Source: Evernia prunastri (Eukaryota > Ascomycota > Lecanoromycetes > Lecanorales > Parmeliaceae). Taken from it: a stretch of DNA of 64,000 bases. A model generated the notes under the pieces. That model was not told where the DNA came from, ran no database searches, and saw only the letters and a program-made list of their open reading frames with translations. The DNA lies in NCBI GenBank assembly GCA_003184365.1, contig NKYR01000087.1, positions 112,675 through 176,674 of the forward strand. Direction: 5' to 3'. Positions 54,386 to 64,000 of this stretch are shown piece by piece. The translations under genes were made by a program, and so were the position numbers. Position 1 is the stretch's first letter, and the number at the start of each line of letters is the position of its first letter.

Positions 54386-55558
54386 TAGCGTGTGCAGTAA
54401 ACGTTACAATTCTTGGCGCTGAGAAAATCGCCTCGCGTCGACTGTTAGTACAGTCAGATTAATGAATACAGCATACGTATAGAAAAGCTACATTATTCGT
54501 ATATTCTCTCGATATTGCGACTCTAATTCAGTAAAAACAGCGAAAAACTAATTACTTTTCATCGAGATAGAAGAAATTTGAAAATAAATGCTCAGAAATT
54601 TGAGTTTTAGATACAATCTTACAAGTTACAGTGCTTTGGAAAACCCTTGGCGGAGGCTTCAGCGGGACCCGGAAGAATTTCTTGATTTTTGACCGAGGGT
54701 AAAAAAGTCGTAAAATCGTAGATTTCAGACATGTATATAAGGACAATTACGTCTATCTGAAGCTTATAGTTACTTGCGTTGAAATCGTCATATATGATTC
54801 TCTATTTCACATTAGTTGTATATATAACACAGAGTTATTACGCGTTGTATAGAGTACTCGAGTTCGTAAATTTTTGTTTACTTTTTGAAAATTTCGCGCG
54901 AAAAATTCGTAAATATCTTGAAATTCTCTTACACAACGTGTAATAACTCTGTATAATATATACAACTAATGTGAAATAGAGAATTATATATGACGATTTC
55001 AACGCAAGTAACTATAAGCTTTAGATAGACGTAATCGTTATTGTATACGTACTTCAAGTTCAAATTTATCAAATTCTTATTTACTTTCTTCAGCTCTATT
55101 TCGGAGATTTTAAAAATTTCTCGAATTTCAACTTCGTTATGTACAATCAATAATAACGCTGTGTAATGTATATCAAGCTGTTATCTAAGAGTATTAAATA
55201 TGCTCTTTCACTTGCAGGTTAGTAGAAGTTTAAAGTCGTTGTGGTTGTCTTTGTATAAGAGGATCTTTGATATTTCGCGACTTTTTCACCCTCGACCAAA
55301 AAAAAAATTCTTCGGGGCCCGGCTGGAGCCTCCGCCAAGGGTTTTTCAAAGCACTGTATATGATATTTCTTTATATCTCTATCAATATAATATAATTCTT
55401 TGATATTCTTGATATGCTGATATCACAACATCAAGACTATCTATTTGCATATATTAATATTTTTAATATCTGTTGTATGTATTGACTTAGCTACATCTAC
55501 AGTCGGCGCGAGAAGATTTTCTCAACGCCAAGAATTGTAACGTTTTCTGCACACGCTA
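54386..55558. mobile_element. AT-rich foldback MITE, copy 2 (1.17 kb)
   Basis: Its ends (TAGCGTGTGCAG and CTGCACACGCTA, continuing through TTACAATTCTTGGCG) match the 401-bp element at 14390. It is flanked by TA. Inside are two nested inverted repeats: about 54743-54850 with 54930-55037, and about 54640-54735 with 55255-55350 (CCCTTGGCGGAGGC against GCCTCCGCCAAGGG). The interior is very AT-rich and has no transposase. An extra segment of about 200 bp in the right half makes the arms unequal. Confidence 0.85.
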
Positions 55559-56015
55559 AAACCAGGGTGGAAGACATGTCACATGCGCCGACACCAATCC
55601 CCACTTTCAGGCTTCATCGTGCTGTGTTTTTGCTACCCCAACGGGGCGGCCGATCTCATTATTCACTACTGCAAAAGGCATCAGTCTGGTAGCGGAGGAC
55701 GACGAAGGAACAATCTCAGGATATAATTGTACATTCATTGGCTACCAGCCATAGCTGACGGAAAAAGGCAAAGGGTCAGACCAAGCCATGCTCGTTCTCA
55801 ATCAACAATTCCGCCTTTGGGCCCCATGCCCTTTGGTTTCAGTACTGGAGGTGTACCTCGTGCGGGCGTCTTCTTGATAGCTGGCGCAAGCGGCATTGCC
55901 CTTGAAGGCACCCTGAACGGAAAGAGTTCTGGTTTGATACCGTCGACTGGCTAGATGATTCATCTTCCTGTAAATTAGACGGGCCTGCCTCAGACATAGA
56001 AAGTGGGCCATTGCT
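55559..56015. other. remnant between MITE and gag frame
   Basis: An 84-codon minus-strand frame overlaps the end of the gag-like ORF and may belong to the same retroelement, but no protease or polymerase motif is visible. Confidence 0.4.
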
Positions 56016-57316
56016 TCAGCCCACCGCTCTCTTCCCTTCCTTATTCCACACTTCACTTGCTTTCGGCGTCCCGTCTGATCCCTTGCGTGCCTTCCTAGGT
56101 CTTTCTTCCCTACGAGTCACTTCTACATCATCCCCATCCTCCGACTCCATTTCCACTGAAGTCCTCTTAGCGGCCGCGTATGCTTCCTCTTGCGCTTTCT
56201 GGCCGTTGTTGATCCCTTGCTCTTCATCCTCATCGTAGTCCTCGTAGCAATTTTCACATTGATAGTTGCCTCTGAACCCTGTGTACTCTTCTCCAAGGTC
56301 CCATTCCTCAACGGAGGCGACTACTGCTGGTGTAGGAGGCATGGCAGAGGTAAATTCTCCCGTGTTCATGATTGTAGGTCCTTGGTTTTGTTTCCTTGCC
56401 TCCACTTCATTGCGGATTCTCTGTCCTTCTGCGTATGGGGCCGGCGGGTTGGTACATGATCGAGAAGAGTGACCCTCCTGTCCACATCGGAAACATTTGA
56501 ATGGGGTGTTCTGCTGATTCTGCTGGCCTTCCTGTTGATCCGGTGGTTGAGTTTGAGGATGACGCTGGAGGGGAGTCTGTGGATGGTTTTGAAGAGGACT
56601 ACTCTGTGGTTGACTCCAAAGTGCAGGCAGTTTGTTCGCTCCTTGATACTGGTAGCGGAGAGCCTTCAATGCGTTCACTGTTTCATTCATTGTCTGGGCG
56701 AACATCCTGTCCTTAGGATTGAGTCCGGCGTATTGATCATTGGAGGAGATAGGTTTGGTTGTGATCATCCGCTGGTCATCTAGTGTCATGCCGGTGGTGC
56801 TCTGAATTGTCAATACAACTTCGTCCAGAGTCTTGTCTTCTTTGCGTAGGATGCCTCCGACAACCTTCTTGACGATCTCATCATCTAGTCCCCTGATGAC
56901 ACGTTCTGCAAGCTGACCATTTAAGTCCTTTGGCAGTTGTTTATTGATGACCGGGCCTCTTCAAAGTACTCCTTCAATCGACGCTTCGACTGCTTAAGCT
57001 CGTAGAACTTTTGGAGAGCTTCAGCGAGCATGTTCGATTTGGGTTTCATCGGAAATCGCTTGCAAAATGCTTCTTTTAGGTCACTTCAATTATCCATCAG
57101 ATCATCTTTCTGCTCTGCAATCCAGGCTTTGGCAGTGGAGGTCGTGTAGTTTTGCAAAAAGAATCCCTTGGCTGTGTCACGATGTAGACCCTCGAACGTA
57201 TACTGTGATACTGATGGTGCAAAGGAGTACTCAAGTTGTTGAAGGAATCGGACAGGATTCTCGTTCTCAGGGTTCTCTCCCGTGAAGGTTGACAGACTAG
57301 ATAAATTTTCTGCCAT
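56016..57316 (-). pseudogene. broken gag-type ORF of a retroelement
   Basis: Starting at 57316, a Gag-like capsid sequence reads through FTGENPENENPVRFLQQLE and TAKAWIAEQ. It meets a TGA near 57087 just before SDLKEAFCKRFPMKPK, where many Gags have a Trp. A one-base frame change near 56955 follows, and then an open frame runs to 56016. This last part has the zinc knuckle CFRCGQEGHSSRSC (C-x2-C-x4-H-x4-C) after a Gln/Pro-rich linker and ends in a basic/acidic tail. It resembles Ty3/gypsy-class Gag. No protease, reverse transcriptase or integrase lies in the window, so it is a gag-only relic or a truncated copy. Confidence 0.75.
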
Positions 57317-57424
57317 TGTGTAATGCGACGTCGACTTCTGAGAAGGGTTGATGTGGAATAATGGCCAGGGACATATTATTCCCTCTGCAAATAGAGAAGG
57401 AGTTGGCTGTACTGATTCTTTGAT

Positions 57425-57814
57425 TCATTTGCTTACGACAGGAAACTCTCTGCTGATGAAAGAGTCCGTCGAGCCTTTCACACTGCTCTTGACAGCAGCT
57501 ACCTTGAACGAAGTTCGGGTTGATGATCCTTCAATAAGCGGTGCTGTATAAGTGCCGGGTGTTCTTAACAAAGATTGATACGTGCTTGAGCTCTCGTGAG
57601 ACAGGTTGATACTTAAGACAGAAAGCCTTTCTTGTTCCGAGATGTTCTTGGCACTGCCTCCAGATCGGTCCTGGTTGTCGTAATGCTTCAGGAAACCACC
57701 TCTATTGTATCGAATTTCCTGTCTTAGCTTTTCCTCTTGCTCTCTTGTGACCTTGTGCAAATCTAATGGATCATCTGACGGTGAAGAACTGGACGATGAT
57801 GGCTGTTCGGACAT
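57425..57814 (-). CDS. possible N-terminal fragment of the retroelement
   Basis: The ATG at 57814 opens a 129-aa Ser-rich, Lys/Glu-rich frame immediately upstream of the gag-like region on the same strand. It may be the leader part of the element, cut off by stops, or a separate small gene. No family recognised. Confidence 0.25.
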   Translation of the reverse strand: MSEQPSSSSSSPSDDPLDLHKVTREQEEKLRQEIRYNRGGFLKHYDNQDRSGGSAKNISEQERLSVLSINLSHESSSTYQSLLRTPGTYTAPLIEGSSTRTSFKVAAVKSSVKGSTDSFISREFPVVSK

Positions 57815-58948
57815 CCGGTTTCCTGGACCCGCAAAGTGAGTTGCCTGGTTACGGCAGGCTGCCAGGGACAAAATTCGAAGATTTTAGATGGGCTCAACAG
57901 GCAGCAACATTTCGAATGTGAGGATGGCTGTGCCTGCCTCTGATTGTGCTGTTGGGGTGTTGTTGTTGAGATGTAGGGGCGTTCCTTCCGATTTTCTTAC
58001 AAAGACACCCAGGTGCTCTGGAGTGCCTGGTAAGGGAGGGCGGTAACGAGATCGGTGTGTCCGACGGAATACGTGATGTTCTGCCTGCTTTCTGTATTGT
58101 AGCCGTCTCTTCCTGTGTAGTTCCCTGCTTTCGCTGCTCAGGATATCCGGTTCCCTGGCTCTATACCGTGGAGAGCTGGTGCCTTAATTTCCTGCAGAGC
58201 TGGAGGTACCTTATTCTCAGTATTCATTCCTACTTCAAGAAGGGGGAAATCTTATCTGAGTTGTGTCTTGTGAATTGTGGGTTAAGCTCATTTTCTTCAT
58301 TCACACCTCCAGAACAGAGAAATTTTATCCGAGTTGGGCGTTGTGAATGCAAGTGTGTGTTAATTTCAGTTTATTCATTCCATCTCCGTATTCATTCATC
58401 GACAGGCATTCCCAACTATTTAAAACCCCTTCCCTCCAACCAAAAACATTTCGCTCCCACCTACAACATCCAACAATTTCATCCACAACATCCAATACAC
58501 TTATCAATCATCAATAGATAAGCGCTATATGCTTGTTACATGATGCACTGTTTTCCGATGCTCTCATCATTCCATCCACGCCGACTGTCTGCTACGATAC
58601 TTGACTCTTTTCATTGCAATGAAAATCTAAGTTGAATGCACCTTTGAACTTTCAGGCAACTCAAATCTACAACTGATACAAACGAAACCTTGTTTGATTG
58701 AGTCGAGGGACCTCATCATCCCGTCAATCGTGGATACTATCATCGATGCTTCAATTTCTTTAGAGATTGTCTTCAAGGATCTTGTTTCGGTCAACAGTCA
58801 AGAAAGGTAAGTCAGATCTATCTCGGGTCGACAGATCTCACTTCTCATTATTGCCCTTCTCAAAGCTTGAGTTCAACTTCATTACTTTATAGCTTACCTT
58901 ATACTCAGATCGTCGTCTCGCAGAGCCCCATTTGGCAACACAAACATC
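57815..58948. other. intergenic, nothing certain
   Basis: If the gag relic had a 5' LTR it should lie here, but I cannot define one without a second copy. There is a loose repeat of TTATCTGAGTTG(T/G)G..TTGTGAATG at about 58252-58280 and 58325-58350. Confidence 0.4.
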
Positions 58949-59276
58949 ATGCAAATGGTGATAGAGGAGTCAAAGGAAGGTGATCACTCTTCTATCAAGC
59001 AGGTAAAAGAGATCATTCAGAGATTCTTTATCCGCTCGCCACGGTCGGGAAATGCACGACAGGCAGACGGCAGTTGGGAAAAGGGTGAAAAGGCGGATGG
59101 CTTTTCGATTGGTGGTAGACGCGTTCCAGCTCTCTGCTTAGGGACACTGAAGCTGTAAGTTATCCTTTTTTGACTAATCGACTGCCTGGTATTGATGAAC
59201 TGACCTTTTCACTAGCAGCGGGGCGACCTTGGAACAACTAAAGTCAATTCATCTTGATAGAGGCCGAGTAGTTTGA
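58949..59276 (+). CDS. small hypothetical protein, two exons
   Basis: The exons are 58949-59154 and 59219-59276, joined by a 64-nt intron with GTAAGT donor, a CTGAC branch and a CTAGCAG acceptor. The phase is kept, and the product is 87 aa. The protein is basic and hydrophilic (KQVKEIIQRFF, RRVPALCLG). The acceptor is a NAGNAG tandem, so a one-residue variant is possible. No family recognised. Confidence 0.35.
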
Positions 59277-60464
59277 GATTGGACAACAACGACCTTCCTT
59301 GCGCAAGCTTGGATAGGGTGTGAACAGAAATGAACAGAAAGTCTTGCATGTCAACAAGAACCTACACAGAGGATATCTTTGAGTGGAAAAACCTTGACTA
59401 CTGGAAAGCCAGACTCCATCCTCGTCCAGACCCGCCGCACCCGACATCATCACAGTCGAGCAAGCGAAGCAGACCGCTCGGAGTTGACAGCTTTAGTTCC
59501 AACTTTGTTTTTGACCTTGGAGAATACGCAGACTCCATCTTGATTTTGATTCTAGTCATCAAGCAAATCTGGCTGATGGGAGAAAAGGCAGCCTAACCAA
59601 AAGCAGAGTTCACTACTCTTTACAAAGGAAAAGCGAGACGATTCAGTGCTACATAGCATGCTCAACAACTCCGAAAGCGAAGAGATGACAATTTTCTCTG
59701 AAACCATCATTTCGTACACGTCTCCAACGCCAATCTGAGCTGTATGTGAGCAGCTTCTGCTGGATTTTCTTGAGGTGAGTTAAAGTGAGGTGACAACCCT
59801 TTGCCCACATCCAGATACCTTAACACCTGCCCTCCATTCGTTCTTCACAATATTTGAGACTTGCCCTCACTACTTCGAAAAAGTTCATGGCTCTAGATAC
59901 AATCCAGTCCAGAACCCCCCCAAAAACGGAGATAACACCGGATCATTACCCTTGTCCCTCTAAACCTCCGGAGCCATACCCGCAGAATTGTATACTCTTC
60001 TGGTGTAGAACCCATCACTAACTCATACTAGGCTCTGCGAGGCCCGAGCGCCCTGAAAGCCCCAGCGTCCCGAGACCCTCAAACCACTTAAGGCGAACAC
60101 CAACTCCATAGCGAAAAGTCGTGCGACATTCGGCTTGCAACCCTTCGAATACGCTCTCCGGATAAATTCGAGGGAATCAAACGATGAGTCGTCGGAATGC
60201 ACCCGCCCACGAAACGGCAAAACACTCGATCATATCCCCTGAAACCTGAAAGATAAGCGTGGATCTGACCCGGCGACAGTCCCAAAACTTCCGGACGGCC
60301 CACCCTCACAACTCCCGTCCTTCCCCTCAACAGCGGATCGTAAAACCGTCAAAATCTCGACATCGACCCTCCTCCGACCGAAACAGCCGCAACCCGAATC
60401 CGCGCGCACCCAACCCCACACACCCTCAACTCCCGAAGGTATGCACCTCTCTTCCCTACGCACT
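59277..60464. other. intergenic, nothing certain
   Basis: An 88-codon plus frame at 59330-59596 has an ATG but no recognisable features. From 60000 on the sequence is GC-richer with short overlapping frames on both strands. Confidence 0.4.
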
Positions 60465-61057
60465 GAGTCTCCAATAACGCCACGACGGGCGTCGAACCTT
60501 GAGAGCGTTCTGTCGGCCTAGCGGAGCTGCCTTGCCGAAGCTGGGCTTGGCGTTTGTTATCGCTCGAGCGCGTGGATGTCTTGTGGCAATACGACCGGAT
60601 GCTGGAAGTGGTTCGTGAAAGTGACTCTACCGGGGGAGGGGGGGGGGTTTGTGAGCGGATTGGGGCCTTGGACCTCGAAGACTTCGTGCTTAGGGCGTTC
60701 GGCTTTGCCTGTGGCCCTTAGTGCTCCNGCTGCCTTGCCGAAGCTGGGCTTGGCGTTTGTTATCGCTCGAGCGCGTGGATGTCTTGTGGCAATACGACCG
60801 GATGCTGGAAGTGGTTCGTGAAAGTGACTCTACCGGGGGAGGGGGGGGGGGTTTGTGAGCGGATTGGGGCCTTGGACCTCGAAGACTTCGTGCTTAGGGC
60901 GTTCGGCTTTGCCTGTGGCCCTTAGTGCTCCTACAGATATGTGATGACGAACGGCGATGATAGCGAGCACGTCGATCAGTCTAGATACTCCGAGAGAGCT
61001 TTCGAGTGGATATTTGATAAGAGCAACGGTGAAGATGCAGGAGGGGATAGGGGGCAA
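60465..61057 (-). pseudogene. degraded relative of the MGC-type protein
   Basis: On the minus strand ERPKHEVFE recalls PKHVTFE, SSDNKRQ..LRQGSSARPTE recalls SSNDNRTPRSGEPARPKE, and after a frame change ARRGVIGDS recalls AQRGVIRQSS of the protein at 48265-48576. The nucleotide match around the CGGCCTAGC and GACGCCACG landmarks supports a common origin. The copy has frameshifts and an insertion, and an assembly duplication runs through it. Confidence 0.45.
60526..60931. repeat. 202/203-bp exact tandem copy around a single N
   Basis: 60526-60727 and 60729-60931 are identical except for the length of one G run (10 against 11). A single N at 60728 joins them. This is the pattern of two contig ends that overlap but were not merged. 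Confidence 0.85.
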
Positions 61058-61264
61058 GGGTCAGGATTCCGGAGGCCTGGAGAGTTGCTGGCGTGCGTCA
61101 AGCGTATCGGATAGCGCACTTTTTCGAGTCATTGTAGACTGCGGTCATTGCTCTATGCTGGGTTTGACTACAATTACATACAAAAGAGCAGTTTTACCCT
61201 TCACCTAAACAACAACAATTTTTACCCCGAGAGATCTACAATACCCCCGTTCAGTCCACCCCGC

Positions 61265-63129
61265 TCACCACCCGAACCCAGGCAAAACCCTCGTCCCCTC
61301 TTCTCTCACGCCCTCCAATTCCCCAGCGTCGATCCCCAACGCCTCCAGAATCAGCGGCGCGATCTGCGTCGTGAAGACCCTCTGGGTGAATTTCTGAGGG
61401 GCTGCTGTGAGTCGAGGACTGCTGACGAAGCAGGCCACGTTCCTGTCGTCGTCGCTCAGACCGCCGTGCTCTTCGACCTTCTTCTTCGAGGTCGTGTAGA
61501 TGGTCCCGAGGGCGGGTTGGACGATGATGTCGGGTACGAAGGGGCTGTCGAGAGGGGGGCCGAAACCTGGGATGGCGGTGTGAGCGGGGTGGGCTGATGG
61601 GATGGGGATGGAGATGGGAGGGTGGATGGGGGATGAAGTCGAAAGGTTTTTCTACAGGAGGGGAGTAGCTTACCACTAGATACCAGAGGAGTGGCGCCTG
61701 GTGCGTCGGCGTAAATGTTGAGGATTTTTCCTGCGGTCCGGTCGGCGTTTAGGTTTGTGACTGCGGCGGCGGTGGTGCTGCTTTTGTTTAGAAAGATGAG
61801 CGCGATGTCGTCAGACTAGCAATCTTTTTATTAGCCATTGAGCACAATCATTCGGATACCAAATTCCCGTGTTCTTGGGTATCAAGTCGCGAAATCCTTG
61901 TAAAAGATGACATCTTTCTGGGACTGTCTGAGACTGATCAGGGATGTGTACCGTCTGCCACTCTACAGGGACACCCGTGGCATTGGTAATCTGAGCCGGG
62001 TTGACCTCGCCGAACAAAGCTGGATTGATGGGCGCGTTGCCATGCTTACTTCCCACGACGATGAGAGTATCGTTGTAAAGTCCCTTTGTTTTCAACTTGC
62101 TGACAATGGCGCCGAGTGAGGCGTCTACAAAATCTATCACTTCAAGTATAGGCGCGGAGAAGGGAAAGCCAGTCGTATTCTGGTACCCGTAGGTCTTTTG
62201 GGCGACATTGACTGGATCGTATTAGCATTTAAGGTAGACGCTTGTCAGTGCTGTGGTTAGCTCACTGCTTTGGAAATTTCCACCGAATAATGCAGGAACG
62301 GCAGTCAAGTTTCCCTCTGAATTCAATGGTACTTTGGCATCCAGGTAATCTAGGAAGGCATTCACGTGCAATTGATCGTAAGCAATAACCGCAGAAATGT
62401 TGTTCTAGATCCTCTCAGCGGTTGTCCAACTTGTATTCCACTGCATTGGACTTACACTAGGTGTGGATGCGATCTCTGGGAAATAGCCGGTACTCAGACC
62501 AGTTCCGCTAGGCCCCCTAACGAGATCATATGCGGGATGCTTGTCGACATATGCTGTCTGCTTGCCTGTTGCTTTGATGATTTCAAAGACGGTATTGACC
62601 TGGAGTCGGTTGTGCGGATACTGGAGGGTACATTTCCCATCAACAATGATCTTAGGGAGGTGAGCTGGATCGATGCCACCACTGAAGAGCTGGGTGGAGT
62701 TGTAGTCCAGATCCTCGGTCGAATCGGCTGTGGAAAGATCAGCGCATATTGCTCGATCCACGCAGTGATGCGCATACTGTTATAGCCTGGAGTTCCGGTG
62801 CAATTGCTACCAGGGGCAAAGATGTTGCGGTTCCAGATATCATCATACCACACCCCAGTGGTTCTCGGGCTCGCCCCGGTAAATTGAGATACAGTTCCCG
62901 GGAAGGAATCCGAAGGCGCCGATGTGTAGGCACCACTGTACTGGTATCCAGTCTTCAACAGAGCCGAGATATTTGATTTAGGCCTCAGCGCTACATATTT
63001 ATCAAGGTCGCTAGCATGAAGGCCGTCAACGGAGAACACGGCAACATGCTTGTACGGGCTGGTTCTCAGAGGCGCCGCTGAGGCTATGGACAGTGTTGCC
63101 AACGCGACGGTAGGAGTGAAATAATACAT
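61265..63129 (-). CDS. secreted type I phosphodiesterase/nucleotide pyrophosphatase-like protein
   Basis: Six exons, 63129-62778, 62727-62456, 62404-62266, 62211-61952, 61815-61674 and 61566-61265, all with GT-AG introns and fitting phases, give 488 aa. Residues 1-19 are a signal peptide. It belongs to the alkaline-phosphatase superfamily: VFSVDGLHASDL carries the first metal Asp, SDSFPGTVSQFTG the nucleophile region, VDKHPAYD a second metal site, SKHGNAP the third, and EHGGLSDDDRNVACFVS the C-terminal metal His. NYNST-type glycosylation sites support secretion. It probably hydrolyses phosphodiester or phosphate ester substrates outside the cell. The metal residue before KHG is Ser rather than the more common acidic residue in classic enzymes. 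Confidence 0.85.
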
Positions 63130-64000
63130 GACAAGGCAAGAAAGAGAAGCGCAAGACTTGAATAGGAAGACGGTCCATTTTGAAAAGATACTTGCGTCTT
63201 ATAAAAGAAAAATAGCGAACATGCTTTGAGATTTCATATTGTGACGAGATCGAAGGTCAGGGATGATGCAAATACACGTGCAAGGTAAGTCCTATAACAT
63301 TGGCTCTTGCATGATATCCCCAGTCCACATGTGTATAAGCCTTGCAAGCCACCGGTCTCACATGCAGGAACACAGGCGAGATGTGGGAGGAAAAAAAGAA
63401 GAAGAAAAAAGGAAAGAAACGATCGACAGAGATAGAAGGAGCATGAAGCGGGAAAACTTTATTCCGCCTCGGCCGAGTGATCAGCTCCGATCGTCGGACT
63501 TACTGTGAGGTAGCAAGGCCTCTTTTCATGGAACTGCGTAGCAGCTAGGCACTAAGCGAAGTTATATGAGCGTGGTGCGTAGAAGTATACGTTCGATTGC
63601 TAAGTGAACTAATAGCTAAGGAAGAAGAAGAAACAAGGTGGGTGCGCGGATATTTAAGACTCCTGCCAAGCATTCCAACTGGCTTCATGCCTTGCGGCAT
63701 AGCAATGCCGATCCTAGCCGTCGCAAGCCGCCTCACCGCCCCTTGCCCTTACACTTACTCGTATAATAAAAAGACTCGAACTCGTTAATATAATATGATA
63801 AGATTTTAGAAGAACTTATATTTTATAAATCTATATATCGAGATTCGATTTAAAATAGTTTTTAAGAATCTTTATAAGATTAAGATTTAAATTATTCGTT
63901 TTAATATTAAGTGTTGGTTTCACATAGGTGTGATTGATTGATTGATTGATTGTTTTATACGCCTATGCTAGCTACTTGATGTAAGCTAATGAGGGTAACA
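63130..64000. other. right end, AT-rich, with microsatellite
   Basis: From about 63770 the sequence is strongly AT-rich, as in RIP-affected or decayed transposon DNA. (TGAT)n runs at 63931-63952 and sits inside a weak hairpin (CATAGG against CCTATG). No gene is supported. Confidence 0.5.

Noticed and set aside
54640..55350. Possible rRNA or structural RNA in the AT-rich foldback
   Set aside because: The pairing is explained by the inverted arms of the MITE and no conserved RNA motif is seen.
59330..59596. 88-codon plus frame with ATG
   Set aside because: Only weak hydrophobic C-terminus and no family features; not enough to call a gene.
63931..63952. (TGAT)n run considered as a telomere-like or CRISPR-like repeat
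   Set aside because: It is a simple tetranucleotide microsatellite. Fungal telomeres are usually TTAGGG, and CRISPR arrays do not occur in fungi.

Overview
The window is nuclear DNA of a filamentous ascomycete. Genes carry short introns (about 50-140 nt) with GT-AG borders and CTAAC-like branch points. The content is typical of Pezizomycotina: a non-reducing polyketide synthase, a HET-domain protein, a GMC oxidoreductase, a Zn2Cys6 regulator and small secreted proteins. Citrinin-type clusters are known from Monascus, Penicillium and Aspergillus, so a Eurotiales-like host is likely, but I cannot name the species from the sequence.

The centre (about 18.0-46.0 kb) holds what looks like a complete and intact citrinin-type biosynthetic cluster. 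In order it contains citC-like GMC oxidoreductase (-), citE-like short-chain reductase (-), a VOC/glyoxalase-fold protein corresponding to mrl5 (+), citD-like aldehyde dehydrogenase (+), an MFS transporter like ctnC/mrr1 (+), the NR-PKS citS (-; SAT-KS-AT-PT-ACP-CMeT-R), citA-like FSH1 serine hydrolase (-), citB-like 2-oxoglutarate/Fe(II) oxygenase (+) and a ctnA/mrl3-like Zn2Cys6 factor (-). From the published pathway, CitS with CitA releases a methylated keto-aldehyde; CitB, CitC and CitD oxidise one methyl in turn to alcohol, aldehyde and acid; CitE reduces the ketone so that the ring closes. Compared with the Monascus order as I remember it, the citC-citE-mrl5-citD block lies on the transporter side of citS instead of beyond the regulator. 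A diverged direct repeat (17536-17783 and 30061-30317) brackets the block plus the transporter.

The left flank (1-17.4 kb) is gene-poor at first. It then has an SDR-type epimerase/reductase, a cysteine-containing secreted protein, low-complexity small proteins, a two-exon HET-domain protein, a foldback MITE and a five-exon vacuolar-type amino-acid transporter. The right flank (46-64 kb) has a small MGC-type (lipid-anchored?) protein, an acidic protein with two internal repeats, a small secreted protein, a secreted nucleoside-hydrolase-like protein, a second and longer member of the MITE family, a broken gag-type retroelement ORF, and a six-exon secreted type I phosphodiesterase. A 202/203-bp duplication separated by a single N at 60728 looks like an assembly join.

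Exon boundaries were derived by hand from splice consensus, reading phase and family expectation. Starts were placed on true ATG codons.
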